A program made the translations under genes and the position numbers. Under the pieces are notes generated by a model. It saw only the letters and a list, made by a program, of their open reading frames with translations, made no database searches and was not told where the DNA came from. From assembly GCA_029263175.1 (NCBI GenBank), contig JAJCXZ010000026.1, forward strand, positions 1-64,000: a stretch of 64,000 nt of DNA. Direction: 5' to 3'. Within the stretch, counting starts at the first letter, position 1. Each line of letters begins with the position of its first letter. Below, piece by piece: positions 51,489 to 60,209 of the stretch. This stretch comes from Acidimicrobiales bacterium (GTDB lineage Bacteria > Actinomycetota > Acidimicrobiia > Acidimicrobiales > Aldehydirespiratoraceae).

Positions 51489-52597
51489 CGGCGCTCGGTA
51501 CTACCTCGTCCGGTGCCTCGCCACGGGCTCGCTTCTTTGGCCTGGACCCGCGCTTCCTCGGTCAAGGCCTCGATCTGGTCGAGCCCGGCATCGTCGGAGC
51601 GGCCCGCGGCAAGCGACAGGTAGGCGACAGCCCCGAGCGGCAACGGGATCCAGAAGTTGACAAGACGCCAGGAGACGACGCCGAGAAGGGCGATGCTCGG
51701 CGGCGTGCCGAATCCCACCAGCGAGGCGACGAGCGTAACCTCCATTACTCCGAGTCCGCCGGGAGTGATCGGCACGGTGGCAACCACGTTGGCCAGCGCA
51801 AACGCGATGATCAATCCATCCACACGGCCCCAGCTCCCGTACGCGCCGAGGAAGACCCAGAGTGCGGCCGCCCCGAGAAGCCAATACGCCGCTGACCATG
51901 CCGCCTGGCGTACGAGCTCGCGGCGGTCGCCGGTGAGCTGCGAGAGTTGCGCCGCAAGTGTCCGCAGCGCGCCCTCGAGGAAGTCCGGATTGACGATCCG
52001 GACGAAGATGGCGAAGCGCCGGCCCGAGTCGACCACTCGCTCCTCGCCTCTCGTGATGCCCACGACCAGCCCGGCCAGCGCAAGCAGCACGACGAGGCCG
52101 ATGATCGTGACAGTCAAGTAGGCCGCGCTGAGCCCCGACACCGGGACGGAAACAACCAAAGCGAGAAACAGAAGTGCTATCAGCATGGCTGCGGACTCGA
52201 TGCTCTGGGTGCCGACCGAGAAGCCCGCCTCCGGTGTCGGGACCCCAACCCGCCGCAAGAGCCGATACGAGATCACGCCCCCCACCGCTGCCCCCCCGGG
52301 GACAACCCGACTCGCGGCCCTGGCCGCGATCACGATCCGTTGAACCGTCCACAATGAGGGCCTGACCGGCTCGGGCATCATGGTTCGGATCAGATGAGCC
52401 ACACAGACGAGCGACGCCAACTCCGCGGCGCTGCCGATGAGGAGCAAGCTGGCGTCCAGATCGCCGATCAGCGAAATCGCCTCTCTGGTTCCCGCCAGCT
52501 GGGGGAGCACGAACGTGTTGACGACAAAGAGGAAGGCCAACCCCTGAGCAAGACGCACCGCTGGGCGCCGAAGAGTCCGTTCGCGTTTCACCTTCAT
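51485..52597 (-). CDS. YbhN/AglD-like membrane protein (UPF0104, lysylphosphatidylglycerol synthase TM family)
   Basis: This 370-residue protein has about eight membrane segments of the LPG-synthase TM / UPF0104 family. Conserved signatures: RIVIAARAASRVVPGGAAVGGVISYRLLRRVGVPTPEAG and ALANVVATVPITPGGLGVMEVTLVASLVGFG (the P-x-x-PGGLG-x-x-E motif). These are lipid flippase-like or glycolipid-related proteins; the soluble lysyltransferase domain is absent. The AT-rich ATTTC-TGAA-GAAAT palindrome at 52637-52650 upstream may lie in its promoter. Confidence 0.85.
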   Translation of the reverse strand: MKVKRERTLRRPAVRLAQGLAFLFVVNTFVLPQLAGTREAISLIGDLDASLLLIGSAAELASLVCVAHLIRTMMPEPVRPSLWTVQRIVIAARAASRVVPGGAAVGGVISYRLLRRVGVPTPEAGFSVGTQSIESAAMLIALLFLALVVSVPVSGLSAAYLTVTIIGLVVLLALAGLVVGITRGEERVVDSGRRFAIFVRIVNPDFLEGALRTLAAQLSQLTGDRRELVRQAAWSAAYWLLGAAALWVFLGAYGSWGRVDGLIIAFALANVVATVPITPGGLGVMEVTLVASLVGFGTPPSIALLGVVSWRLVNFWIPLPLGAVAYLSLAAGRSDDAGLDQIEALTEEARVQAKEASPWRGTGRGSTERR

Positions 52598-52735
52598 CAC
52601 GAGAGAGTCTCCGCCACGACCGGGTCACCATCGAGCATTTCTGAAGAAATCTTGCTCCGGCTGCAACACTTTGACGGGGCTCGACGCCGATGGGAGTGAT
52701 GGAGGCAATGCTGATGAAGGCCGCGCGACGAGTAC

Positions 52736-53617
52736 CTAGCGCCGCGAGATCAGAGCGGCTCCGACCAGGACGAAGCCGAGCCCGGCGATCTGGATCGCCC
52801 CAATCGATTCATCGCGAACCACCACTCCGAGGACGATTGCCACCGCGGGCACGAAGTAGGCGACGACCGAACCCCGCTGCGGACCCGCCCGGCCCACCAA
52901 CGTGGCCGACAGCACTCGCGAGAAGCCGGTGCCCACGACACCGAGGAAGACAACGGCCAGCACCGGTCCGAGTTCGAACTCCGATGACCGGAGGCCGATC
53001 AGACCGAACGGCGTCAGCATGATCGCCGCAAGAACCTGGGAATGGGCGACGACAACCAAGCCGCCGTAGCGCTGCTGAAGGGGGACGACCACGTTGTTCA
53101 CGGTCGCGTAGCCGAGGACGGCGAGGAGCACGAGGCCGACCTCGGCCACCGGGGCGTTCGCTCCCAGCACATCGGGGGCGGCCATCGCCAACACCCCGAC
53201 GAAACCGGCGATGAGCCCGGAGACCTGTCCCCGAGTCACCGCCCGATTTCCGAGTGAGAAGGCCAGCACGAGCGTGGCGACCGGCGTCGCCGAAGTGATC
53301 ATCCCCGCTACTGCTGAATCGAGTTCCTGCTCTGCCACGGCGAAGAGGAGGGCCGGTGCAGCGTTGCCGGCGATGGCGATGATCGCGATGCCTCGCCAAT
53401 CGGCTCGATCGATCCGACGGCGCGAGCGAGGAACAAGCAGCAGGGCGCCAGCTCCGAGAACGACACGCACCCACGCGACGAGTCCGGGCGCCAGCGAGTC
53501 CAACCCGATCGCGATCCATAGGAACGCGGAACCCCAGATCAACGCCAGCGCGCCGACGATCGCCCAGTCCGTGGCCGCGAACGCTCCGTCGCGCGACCCC
53601 GTTCCGGTAGAACTCAC
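52736..53617 (-). CDS. EamA/DMT-superfamily transporter
   Basis: This 293-residue protein has ten hydrophobic segments in two EamA repeats (WAIVGALALIWGSAFLWIAIGLDSLAPGLVAWVRVVLGAGALLLV; GLVLLAVLGYATVNNVVVPLQQRYGGLVVVAHSQVLAA). It belongs to the drug/metabolite exporter superfamily, acting on metabolites such as amino acids. The GTG at 53617 follows the TatD stop by four bases; the longer frame would overlap tatD by 53 bp. Confidence 0.88.
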   Translation of the reverse strand: MSSTGTGSRDGAFAATDWAIVGALALIWGSAFLWIAIGLDSLAPGLVAWVRVVLGAGALLLVPRSRRRIDRADWRGIAIIAIAGNAAPALLFAVAEQELDSAVAGMITSATPVATLVLAFSLGNRAVTRGQVSGLIAGFVGVLAMAAPDVLGANAPVAEVGLVLLAVLGYATVNNVVVPLQQRYGGLVVVAHSQVLAAIMLTPFGLIGLRSSEFELGPVLAVVFLGVVGTGFSRVLSATLVGRAGPQRGSVVAYFVPAVAIVLGVVVRDESIGAIQIAGLGFVLVGAALISRR

Positions 53618-53621
53618 GCGC

Positions 53622-54368
53622 TCAGCCGAGGCCGTAGAACGCTGCGCCCGTGGCCCAGGTGGCGGTCTCGACATCGACCGTCGGAATGCCCTTGACCTCG
53701 GCGATCTTCTCCCCCACCAACGGCACCAGCGCCGGGCGGTTGGGTTTACCCCGATGAGGCACCGGGGCGAGGTACGGCGAGTCGGTCTCGATCAACAGTT
53801 GATCGAGTGGACACTCGAGCGCCGCGGTGCGGAGATCTTCGGCGCTGGGGAAAGTGACGATGCCCGAGAACGACAACAGAGCGCCACGCTTGCGTGCCTC
53901 CGCGCCCTCGACCGGCCCGCCGGTGAAGCAGTGGAAGACCGTGCGCCGAGGGACGCCTTCACGGTCGAGTATCTCGAAGGTCTCGGCCCACGCTTCACGG
54001 GAGTGGATCACGAGTGGCATGTCGTGGCGATTCGCCATCTGGATCTGGGCGGCGAACACGTCGCGCTGTGCATCCCGCGGCGAGTAGTCGTAGTGGTAGT
54101 CGAGTCCGGCCTCGCCGACAGCGACGATCTCCGGTTCCGCCAGCAACTCCTCAATCCCGGCGATGCCGGCGGAGGCGTCGTGGGGATGGACGCCTGCGGT
54201 GGCCCACACGCCGTCGTGTTCACGAGCGATGGCGAGCATCTGCTTCGATTGCTCGAGGTGACAGCCGACCGACACCATGCGCATGACACCGGCCTCTCGG
54301 GCCGCGGCGACGTGATCGGCCGCCTCCTGGCCGGGAGGTAGATGGCAGTGCTGGTCGAACCAGGCCAC
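53622..54368 (-). CDS. tatD: TatD-family metal-dependent deoxyribonuclease
   Basis: This 248-residue TIM-barrel hydrolase has WFDQHCHL (the HxH ligands), AVGEAGLDYHYDYSP, PLVIHSREAWAETFEIL, VFHCFTGG and LLIETDSPYLAPVPHRGKPN, all TatD signatures. It acts as a 3' exonuclease in DNA repair. The GTG at 54368 is two bases after the metG stop; the upstream ATG frame reads through metG and is not family-like. Confidence 0.93.
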   Translation of the reverse strand: MAWFDQHCHLPPGQEAADHVAAAREAGVMRMVSVGCHLEQSKQMLAIAREHDGVWATAGVHPHDASAGIAGIEELLAEPEIVAVGEAGLDYHYDYSPRDAQRDVFAAQIQMANRHDMPLVIHSREAWAETFEILDREGVPRRTVFHCFTGGPVEGAEARKRGALLSFSGIVTFPSAEDLRTAALECPLDQLLIETDSPYLAPVPHRGKPNRPALVPLVGEKIAEVKGIPTVDVETATWATGAAFYGLG

Positions 54369-54370
54369 GA

Positions 54371-56032
54371 TCAGGCCGTCTCGTCGGCGGTGTCCTCGGC
54401 GAGGATCTCGTCGACATCGACCTTCACGAACAACGGCGTTGGTTTCGCGATCGGGGTACCGGGGGCGACCGGTACACGCTGCCACCCAGCGACGGGTCCG
54501 AGGGCCTCATCGAGCAGCGCCGAGCTGAACGGTAGATACGGGGCAAACCCGACACGGACGCCGTTGATGGCGTCGAGCGCGGTGGCGAGCACCACGCCGG
54601 CCCGCTCGGGATCGGCCTTGGCCAGCTTCCACGGTTCAGTAGCGTTCAGGTAGGCGTTGACCTCGGCGGCGGCGTCCATCGCGGAACGAAGCGCAGCGCG
54701 CAGTTCGACTCGACCGAGCTGGGCATCGGCAAGAGCCAGGAGCTCATCGACACGGGCAAGGATCGCTTCGTCCTCGGCTGACCGGCCATCGCAGGCCGGT
54801 TGGTCGCCGTGGTTCTTGGCGACCATCGACAGGACACGGTTGACGAGGTTGCCCCAGGTGGCGACGAGCTCCTCGTTGATCCGGCGGGCGATCTCCTCGA
54901 TCGAGATGTCGGTGTCGGACTGCTCCGGGAAGTTCGCCGCCAGCGCATAACGCAGACCATCGGCCTGGAAGAGATCAAGCCCCTCCTGGACGGTGAGTCC
55001 GACCCCTCGGCTGGCCGACGCCTTCCCACCCTTGAAGGTGATGTATTGGTTGGCGGGCACGTCGTCGGGCACGTGCAGCTCGCCTGCCCCCATGAGCTGA
55101 GCGGGCCAGAACAGGCAATGGAACGGAATGTTGTCCTTGCCCACGAAGTAGACGTGGCGGCTGTCGTCGTTCTCCCACCAGTGCTTCCAGAGTTCGTCGT
55201 CGCCCTCGCGTTGCGCCCATTCCTTGCTGGCGGAGAGATACCCGATGACGGCGTCGTACCAGACATAGATGCGTTTGCCCGGACCAAGATCGTCGACCGG
55301 GAGCTCGATGCCCCAGTCGAGGTCGCGGGTGATGGCGCGATCGTGGAGGCCCTCTTCGAGCCAGCCCTTGGCGAAGTTCAGGACATGGGGACGCCAGCCC
55401 TGCTTGGCCCCCAGGAACTCGCCGAGCTGATCATTGAAGTCTGAGTAGCGGTAGTAGAAGTGCTCGGTGGCGCGCAGCTCCGGCGCGCTACCGGTGATCT
55501 TCGAACGAGGGTCGATCAGTTCGGTGGCATCCAGCGTTCGGCCACAGTTGTCGCACTGGTCGCCGCGCGCTTCGTCGTAGCTGCAGTGCGGGCATGTGCC
55601 CTCGATGTAGCGATCGGGCAGGAACCGCTGGGCCTCGGCGTCGAAATACTGGTCCGAGGTGCGCTTGTCGATGTGGCCGTTCTCGAGCTGGGCCAGGAAC
55701 ATTTCCTGAGTGACCTTGGCGTGGTTCTCGGTGCCGGTCGTGGTGTAGAGATCCCATGACATCCCGAGCTCATCCCACTGGCGCACGATCTCGCCGTGGT
55801 AGCGATCGACGATGTCTTGTGGGGTGACGCCTTCAGCGTCGGCGCGCACTGTGATGGGGGTGCCGTGCACGTCGGAGCCGCTCACCATCAGCACTTCGTT
55901 GCCCTTCATCCGCTGGTGGCGGGCGAAGACATCGGCGGGGAGGTACGCGCCGGCAAGGTGCCCGAGGTGCCGGGAACCGGAGGCGTACGGCCAGGCGACG
56001 GCGACAAGGACCGGAGTAGGAGTACTGGACAT
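54371..56032 (-). CDS. metG: Methionyl-tRNA synthetase
   Basis: This 553-residue class I synthetase charges tRNA-Met. It has VAWPYASGSRHLGHLAGAY (HLGH, residues 22-25), a zinc knuckle with C147, C150, C160 and C163, and VWYDAVIGYLSASKEW. At 337-341 the KMSKS position reads KASAS (GGKASASRGVG). The anticodon-binding helical domain follows, with no C-terminal EMAP domain. The KASAS sequence keeps the first lysine but loses the second, which normally stabilises the ATP transition state. Coupled to tatD. Confidence 0.95.
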   Translation of the reverse strand: MSSTPTPVLVAVAWPYASGSRHLGHLAGAYLPADVFARHQRMKGNEVLMVSGSDVHGTPITVRADAEGVTPQDIVDRYHGEIVRQWDELGMSWDLYTTTGTENHAKVTQEMFLAQLENGHIDKRTSDQYFDAEAQRFLPDRYIEGTCPHCSYDEARGDQCDNCGRTLDATELIDPRSKITGSAPELRATEHFYYRYSDFNDQLGEFLGAKQGWRPHVLNFAKGWLEEGLHDRAITRDLDWGIELPVDDLGPGKRIYVWYDAVIGYLSASKEWAQREGDDELWKHWWENDDSRHVYFVGKDNIPFHCLFWPAQLMGAGELHVPDDVPANQYITFKGGKASASRGVGLTVQEGLDLFQADGLRYALAANFPEQSDTDISIEEIARRINEELVATWGNLVNRVLSMVAKNHGDQPACDGRSAEDEAILARVDELLALADAQLGRVELRAALRSAMDAAAEVNAYLNATEPWKLAKADPERAGVVLATALDAINGVRVGFAPYLPFSSALLDEALGPVAGWQRVPVAPGTPIAKPTPLFVKVDVDEILAEDTADETA

Positions 56033-56044
56033 CGCTGCCGAGGC

Positions 56045-56060
56045 TACCGGCCTGCCGGTA
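56045..56060. promoter_or_regulatory. 16-bp perfect inverted repeat upstream of metG
   Basis: TACCGGC-CT-GCCGGTA lies 12 bases upstream of the metG ATG and 21 bases past the rmuC stop. It could be a weak terminator for rmuC or an operator for metG; there is no T-tract. Similar in letter content to the repeat at 60091. Confidence 0.35.
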
Positions 56061-56081
56061 CCGCTCGTGGGTGGTTTCGCG

Positions 56082-57437
56082 TCAGCTCACGTTGCGGTCG
56101 GAGATCTCGCGAAGCACCGGCGCCGAGGCCGCGCCCAAGACGGACTCGTCGGCAGTGGCGCTCGACCGGGAGCGCACGTCGTCGATGCGGTCGAGTTGGC
56201 GCTCGAGCTGACGACGCCGAGGGCCGGCCAGCTCTTCGAAGCTGTTGTTGAGCGTGGAGATGTGGCGCTCGACCTTGTCGACCTGGCCGGAGAACCGCTG
56301 CCACTGCTCGCCGAAGGCGCCGAGGCACTCCAGGATCTCTTCGGTGGCCCGTTCGACGGCGAAGGTGTCCATCGCCTGACGCACCACGCCGAGCACGGCG
56401 AAGAGAGTGGTGGGCGAGCACAGGACGACCTTCTGGCCCAGGGCATCGTCGAGCAGGGCCATGTCGTGCTCGTGGATGAAGCCATAGACACTCTCGTTGG
56501 GGATGAACAGCAGCAGATAGCCCACGGTGGTGTCGGCGGCGGCGTAGCCCCGCCCGTGAAGCTCTTTCACCCGGTCGCGCACATCACGGAGGAAGCGATC
56601 CTTGAGGACGGTGGCTTCGCCTTCGCTGGGGGCCTCGAGATAGCGGAGGTAGTTGGTGACCGGGAACTTCACGTCCATGTGAAGCAGGCGGTCGTCAGGC
56701 AGCAGGAACGTGAAGTCGGGCTTGGTGCCCTCGGCAAGGGTTCGCTGCTTGCGGTAGTTGATGCCCTCGCGCATGCCGGCCGTGCGCAGCACGTCTTCGG
56801 CCATGCGCTCGCCCCACTGGCCACGGGCCTGGGGACTGGCGAGCGCCTCACGGAGATGCTGCGTAGTCTCGGTGAGCAACTGCTGCTGGCGCGCCGCTGA
56901 CTCGAGGCTCTCGACGAACTGGCCATGCTGCTGCGCCCGTTCCTTCTGGAGCTGGGAAACAAGCGCACGAAGCTGACCCAGCTCGCCGCTCATCGCCGTG
57001 ACCTGGTGACCGAGGCTTTTCGACATGCCGCCAACGCGCTCGCCGACGGCTTCGGCCATACCCCCGACTCTCTCTGCCACGAGCTTGTCGACTGAGTCGA
57101 CCTTGGTCTCGAGAGCGGACACGATCGCACCGAGCCGTTCGTCGATGTGCTTCTGGGTGCCATCGAGCCGCAGATCGATGGCCTGACGACGGTGTTCGAG
57201 CTCGGCGGTGCCGGTCTGCATCCGACTGTCGAAGCTCTCGCCGGCCACGCTGACGACCTGCCGGACCACACCCGCAACCTGGGCGTCCTGGCGAGCTGCA
57301 AGCTCGGTGGCGAGCCGCTGGACGGTGGCGCCTTCCACCTGCCGGCGAGAGCGGGCGAAGTAGCCGGCGACAGACGCGCCGAGACCGGCAGCGATGAGGA
57401 TGGTGATCAGGAGGGCGATCACAAGCACTGGTTGCAT
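56082..57437 (-). CDS. rmuC: DNA recombination protein RmuC
   Basis: This 451-residue protein has an N-terminal membrane helix (VLVIALLITILIAAGLGASVAGYF) and a long coiled coil (~60-190). The RmuC nuclease-like domain has RGQWGERMAEDVLRTAGMREGINY, KPDFTFLLPDDRLLHMDVKFPVTNYLRYLEA (PD-(D/E)XK-like core) and FIPNESVYGFIHEHDMALLDDAL. It limits inversions and short-repeat recombination in E. coli. The ATG at 57437 is the family start. Confidence 0.92.
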   Translation of the reverse strand: MQPVLVIALLITILIAAGLGASVAGYFARSRRQVEGATVQRLATELAARQDAQVAGVVRQVVSVAGESFDSRMQTGTAELEHRRQAIDLRLDGTQKHIDERLGAIVSALETKVDSVDKLVAERVGGMAEAVGERVGGMSKSLGHQVTAMSGELGQLRALVSQLQKERAQQHGQFVESLESAARQQQLLTETTQHLREALASPQARGQWGERMAEDVLRTAGMREGINYRKQRTLAEGTKPDFTFLLPDDRLLHMDVKFPVTNYLRYLEAPSEGEATVLKDRFLRDVRDRVKELHGRGYAAADTTVGYLLLFIPNESVYGFIHEHDMALLDDALGQKVVLCSPTTLFAVLGVVRQAMDTFAVERATEEILECLGAFGEQWQRFSGQVDKVERHISTLNNSFEELAGPRRRQLERQLDRIDDVRSRSSATADESVLGAASAPVLREISDRNVS

Positions 57438-57447
57438 GAACCGAATG

Positions 57448-58296
57448 CTACGAAGGGGGTGTGACACCGCCAGGGATAGTGAGGGCCAAATCGTACACCC
57501 GACCCCGGCGAAGCCCCAGGTCAGAGGCGACTTTCGCAATTGCGTCACGACGGGAAACTCCGGTGTTCAGCGCCATTCGAAGTGCGGCGAGCACCGCATC
57601 GTCGTCGGCCTCGAGAGCCGGCGTCGCACCGGCGATCACGATCACGATCTCGCCTTTCACCTCGTCATCGGCCCACGCGGCGAGCTCGTCCAGCGTGCCC
57701 CGCACGAACTCCTCATGGAGTTTGGTGAGCTCGCGAGCAACCACGGCACGCCGATCCCCACCGCACGCCCCAGCAAGATCTCGCAACGTCGCCGCGAGCC
57801 GGTTCGGAGATTCATACATGACCGACGTGGCGTTCTCTTGGGCGATGCGAGCCAGTGCAATCGCACGCTCGCCTCCCTTGCGGGCGATGAATCCTTCGTA
57901 GACGAACCGTGACGTCGCCAACCCACTTGCGACCAGCGCGGCTATGACCGCCGCCGGGCCCGGCACGGCCGTGACCGTGTGACCGGCCTCGACAACTGCC
58001 GCGACAAGCCGTTCGCCCGGGTCAGAGATCGCCGGCGTGCCCGCGTCGCTCACCAGCACCACCCGCTGACCGGCTCCCAAGAGGTCGAGCACAACAGCTG
58101 TGCCCGCACGCTCGGTGTGATCATCGAGCCGTTTCATCCGGACACCCTTTATGCCGGCATGCACCAGGAGCTTGCCGGTGCGCCTGGTGTCCTCACAACA
58201 GATCAGCGCCGCGCCGGATAGCTCCTCAACCGCACGCGGTGACAGATCGCCGAGGTTGCCGATGGGCGTCGCCACCAGAACGAGCGTGCCGGTCAC
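57448..58296 (-). CDS. rsmI: 16S rRNA (cytidine-1402-2'-O)-methyltransferase
   Basis: This 282-residue tetrapyrrole-methylase-fold enzyme has GTLVLVATPIGNLGDLSPRAVEEL, ICCEDTRRTGKLL, LVSDAGTPAISDPGERLV and VPGPAAVIAALVASGL, the RsmI signatures. It methylates C1402 in the ribosomal P-site region. GTG 58296 overlaps the DUF192 stop (GTGA). Its place before metG/tatD is conserved. Confidence 0.95.
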   Translation of the reverse strand: MTGTLVLVATPIGNLGDLSPRAVEELSGAALICCEDTRRTGKLLVHAGIKGVRMKRLDDHTERAGTAVVLDLLGAGQRVVLVSDAGTPAISDPGERLVAAVVEAGHTVTAVPGPAAVIAALVASGLATSRFVYEGFIARKGGERAIALARIAQENATSVMYESPNRLAATLRDLAGACGGDRRAVVARELTKLHEEFVRGTLDELAAWADDEVKGEIVIVIAGATPALEADDDAVLAALRMALNTGVSRRDAIAKVASDLGLRRGRVYDLALTIPGGVTPPS

Positions 58297-58622
58297 TCGC
58301 GAATCTCGAGCTGATCGCCCACTTTGACACCCCAGGAGCGCAGGCACCCGGCCTCGGTCTCCAGAACCGCGTGGGCCTTCCGCCGCCATCGACCGAGCCG
58401 CCACGGCGACATGCGAGTGACGCTGATGATTGTGAAGTCGCGATCGAGATGAGCGACGTCGATTGCGAATCGCATCCTCAACGTGTGAACCGACCGCGCC
58501 GGCTGCAACAGCAGAGCGCCTTCGATGCCATCTCTGCCGAGAAGACCGACGCGACGAGTCGCCGGTGTGTCCGCTATCTCCAATGACGCAACTACCCGTC
58601 CCTCACGCACCAGCCAAGGCAT
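58293..58622 (-). CDS. DUF192 family protein
   Basis: This 109-residue protein matches DUF192: SLEIADTPATRRVGLLGRDGIEGALLLQPARSVHTLRMRFAIDVAHLDRD, then an A-H-A-V-L-E-x-x-A-G-x-x-x-x-W-G-V-x-x-G-D tail. The family forms a small beta barrel of unknown activity. No signal peptide here, unlike many exported members. Coupled to rsmI. Confidence 0.9.
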   Translation of the reverse strand: MPWLVREGRVVASLEIADTPATRRVGLLGRDGIEGALLLQPARSVHTLRMRFAIDVAHLDRDFTIISVTRMSPWRLGRWRRKAHAVLETEAGCLRSWGVKVGDQLEIRE

Positions 58623-58639
58623 CTGGAAAAGCTAGACGC

Positions 58640-59164
58640 TCACGAGCCTTCTGGGGTGAGCGGCCGCTCCAGGATCTCGGTATCCCAGTATTCGCCGAGC
58701 TTGGAGCCGACATCGGTGAGGACACCGGCCGTCCGGTAGCCGAGTTTGTGGTGCAACGCGATCGAGGCATCGTTGGGCAGCGCGACGATGGCGATCGCCC
58801 GATGGAACCCCTCGCCGCGGAGCCGCTCGACCATCGCCCCCAGCAACGTCGTGCCCACGCCCCGGCCGAGGTGACGCTGATCGAGCACGATCGTGGTTTC
58901 GGCCGAACTGCGGTACGCGGGCTTCGGCCGATACCGGCTGGCATACGACACACCGACCACGTCACCGTCGATCTCGGCGACGAGACACGGGAGATCAACC
59001 GGGCGGTCCTTCCACCATCGGAGCCGACGCGCTTCGTCAAACGGCTCGGTATCGAACGAGACATGGTTGTCGACGATGGTCCAGTTGTAGATCTCGGTGA
59101 TGCGCGCAAGGTCGCTTTCGACCGCGTCGCGGATCAGGACTGCGTCAGGCGATGACCGGCTCAC
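58640..59164 (-). CDS. GNAT N-acetyltransferase, phosphinothricin-acetyltransferase-like
   Basis: This 174-residue GNAT has VLIRDAVESDLARITEIYNWTIVDNHVSFDTEPFD, typical of the PAT/YncA group. It continues with TTIVLDQRHLGRGVGTTLLGAMVERL (acetyl-CoA loop Q/R-x-x-G-x-G/A) and ALPNDASIALHHKLGYRTAGVL. It acetylates amino groups of small molecules such as methionine sulfoximine analogues. GTG 59164 is chosen; it overlaps the desaturase stop by 20 bp and has AAAGG upstream. Confidence 0.88.
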   Translation of the reverse strand: MSRSSPDAVLIRDAVESDLARITEIYNWTIVDNHVSFDTEPFDEARRLRWWKDRPVDLPCLVAEIDGDVVGVSYASRYRPKPAYRSSAETTIVLDQRHLGRGVGTTLLGAMVERLRGEGFHRAIAIVALPNDASIALHHKLGYRTAGVLTDVGSKLGEYWDTEILERPLTPEGS

Positions 59165-60074
59165 GCTGAGCCGCCTTTTCTTCACGTCGAGAGGCGATGC
59201 GGGCGCCGACCTTGCCGACGCGGGCGATGTGCTTCATCAATGCGGCACGGGCCTCCTCGGCTTCGCCACTGAGCCCCTCGAGCGCATCGACCTTCCAGTC
59301 GCGGACGATGACCGGTTGGAGAATCTTGTCGTGGTGAATGGCAAGGTCGTAGATGCCGGCATCCGCGATGGCCTTGGCATGGGTGCTGAAGCCCGGAATG
59401 CCGGTGCCGGGCATGGAGAAATCGCGTACCTGGTTCCAGATTGCGATGACACCACTCGACGGATCAGCATCGAGAATGGCCTGCATGGCGTCCCGATAAA
59501 AGAGGTAGTGCAGGTTTTCATCGGCGGCGACGCGTCGCATGACGGCACGACCGGCGGGATCGGTGACCATGTTGCCGGTGTTGAAATGCGAGATACGGGT
59601 GGCGAGCTCCTGCAGCGAAACGTAGGCAAGGCCCTCGGCAACAGATGGCGGCTCGCGGGTTTCGCCGCTCTGGACCTGCGCCATTCGTCCGCGCTCGAGT
59701 TCGACCGGATCGATTGAGCGCGTGGCCATGAGGTAGCCGTTGAGCACGATGCCGTGGCGGCCCTCTTCGGCCGTCCAACGACGGACCCACTCACCCCATG
59801 CCCCGTCACGACCGAACATGCGCTCGATGTCGCGGAAGTAGTAAGGCAGGTTGTCCTCGGTGAGGACGTTCACGAACAACGCGCTGCGAACCGCAGCCGG
59901 CAGGGTGACGTCGTCGGGCTCCCACTCGTAGTCGGCCTCATAGTTCTCGGCGTTGCCCCACGGAATCAGGGTGTGAGGGAACCACTCGACGGTGGTGCTC
60001 AGGTGCCGTTCGAGCAGGCTTTCGCCGGTGCTTGCGAGGGCTTCGAGGAGGTGGGCATCCGGGGGTGTCGCCAT
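59145..60074 (-). CDS. Acyl-ACP desaturase (ferritin-like, di-iron)
   Basis: This 309-residue soluble di-iron desaturase of the plant stearoyl-ACP/mycobacterial DesA type has LTEDNLPYYFRDI (first Glu), TAEEGRHGIVLNGYL (ExxH) and VAADENLHYLFYRDAM (second ExxH). Helices with ISHFNTGN lie between them. It inserts a double bond into ACP-bound fatty acids, giving membrane unsaturation. Upstream lies a palindrome (60091-60106), so transcriptional control by a regulator is likely. Confidence 0.92.
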   Translation of the reverse strand: MATPPDAHLLEALASTGESLLERHLSTTVEWFPHTLIPWGNAENYEADYEWEPDDVTLPAAVRSALFVNVLTEDNLPYYFRDIERMFGRDGAWGEWVRRWTAEEGRHGIVLNGYLMATRSIDPVELERGRMAQVQSGETREPPSVAEGLAYVSLQELATRISHFNTGNMVTDPAGRAVMRRVAADENLHYLFYRDAMQAILDADPSSGVIAIWNQVRDFSMPGTGIPGFSTHAKAIADAGIYDLAIHHDKILQPVIVRDWKVDALEGLSGEAEEARAALMKHIARVGKVGARIASRREEKAAQREPVIA

Positions 60075-60090
60075 AGTGATCAGCAGTCTA

Positions 60091-60106
60091 CCTGCCGGTA
60101 GGCAGG
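60091..60106. promoter_or_regulatory. Inverted repeat between desaturase and MttB genes, candidate operator
   Basis: CCTGCC-GGTA-GGCAGG has perfect 6-bp arms around GGTA and overlaps a second repeat, CTACC-TGCC-GGTAG (60088-60101). It lies 17-32 bp upstream of the desaturase ATG, in the 135-bp divergent region, a likely site for a TetR-type fatty-acid regulator. Confidence 0.45.
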
Positions 60107-60209
60107 GAGACTGTCGGGAGCAGAAGACACCAGAAGAAACGGGCCCGGTACGCGGTCACGATGCTCAGACTCCCCCAAACCTCACCGGTTACAGAGTTGG
60201 ACTGACAGA

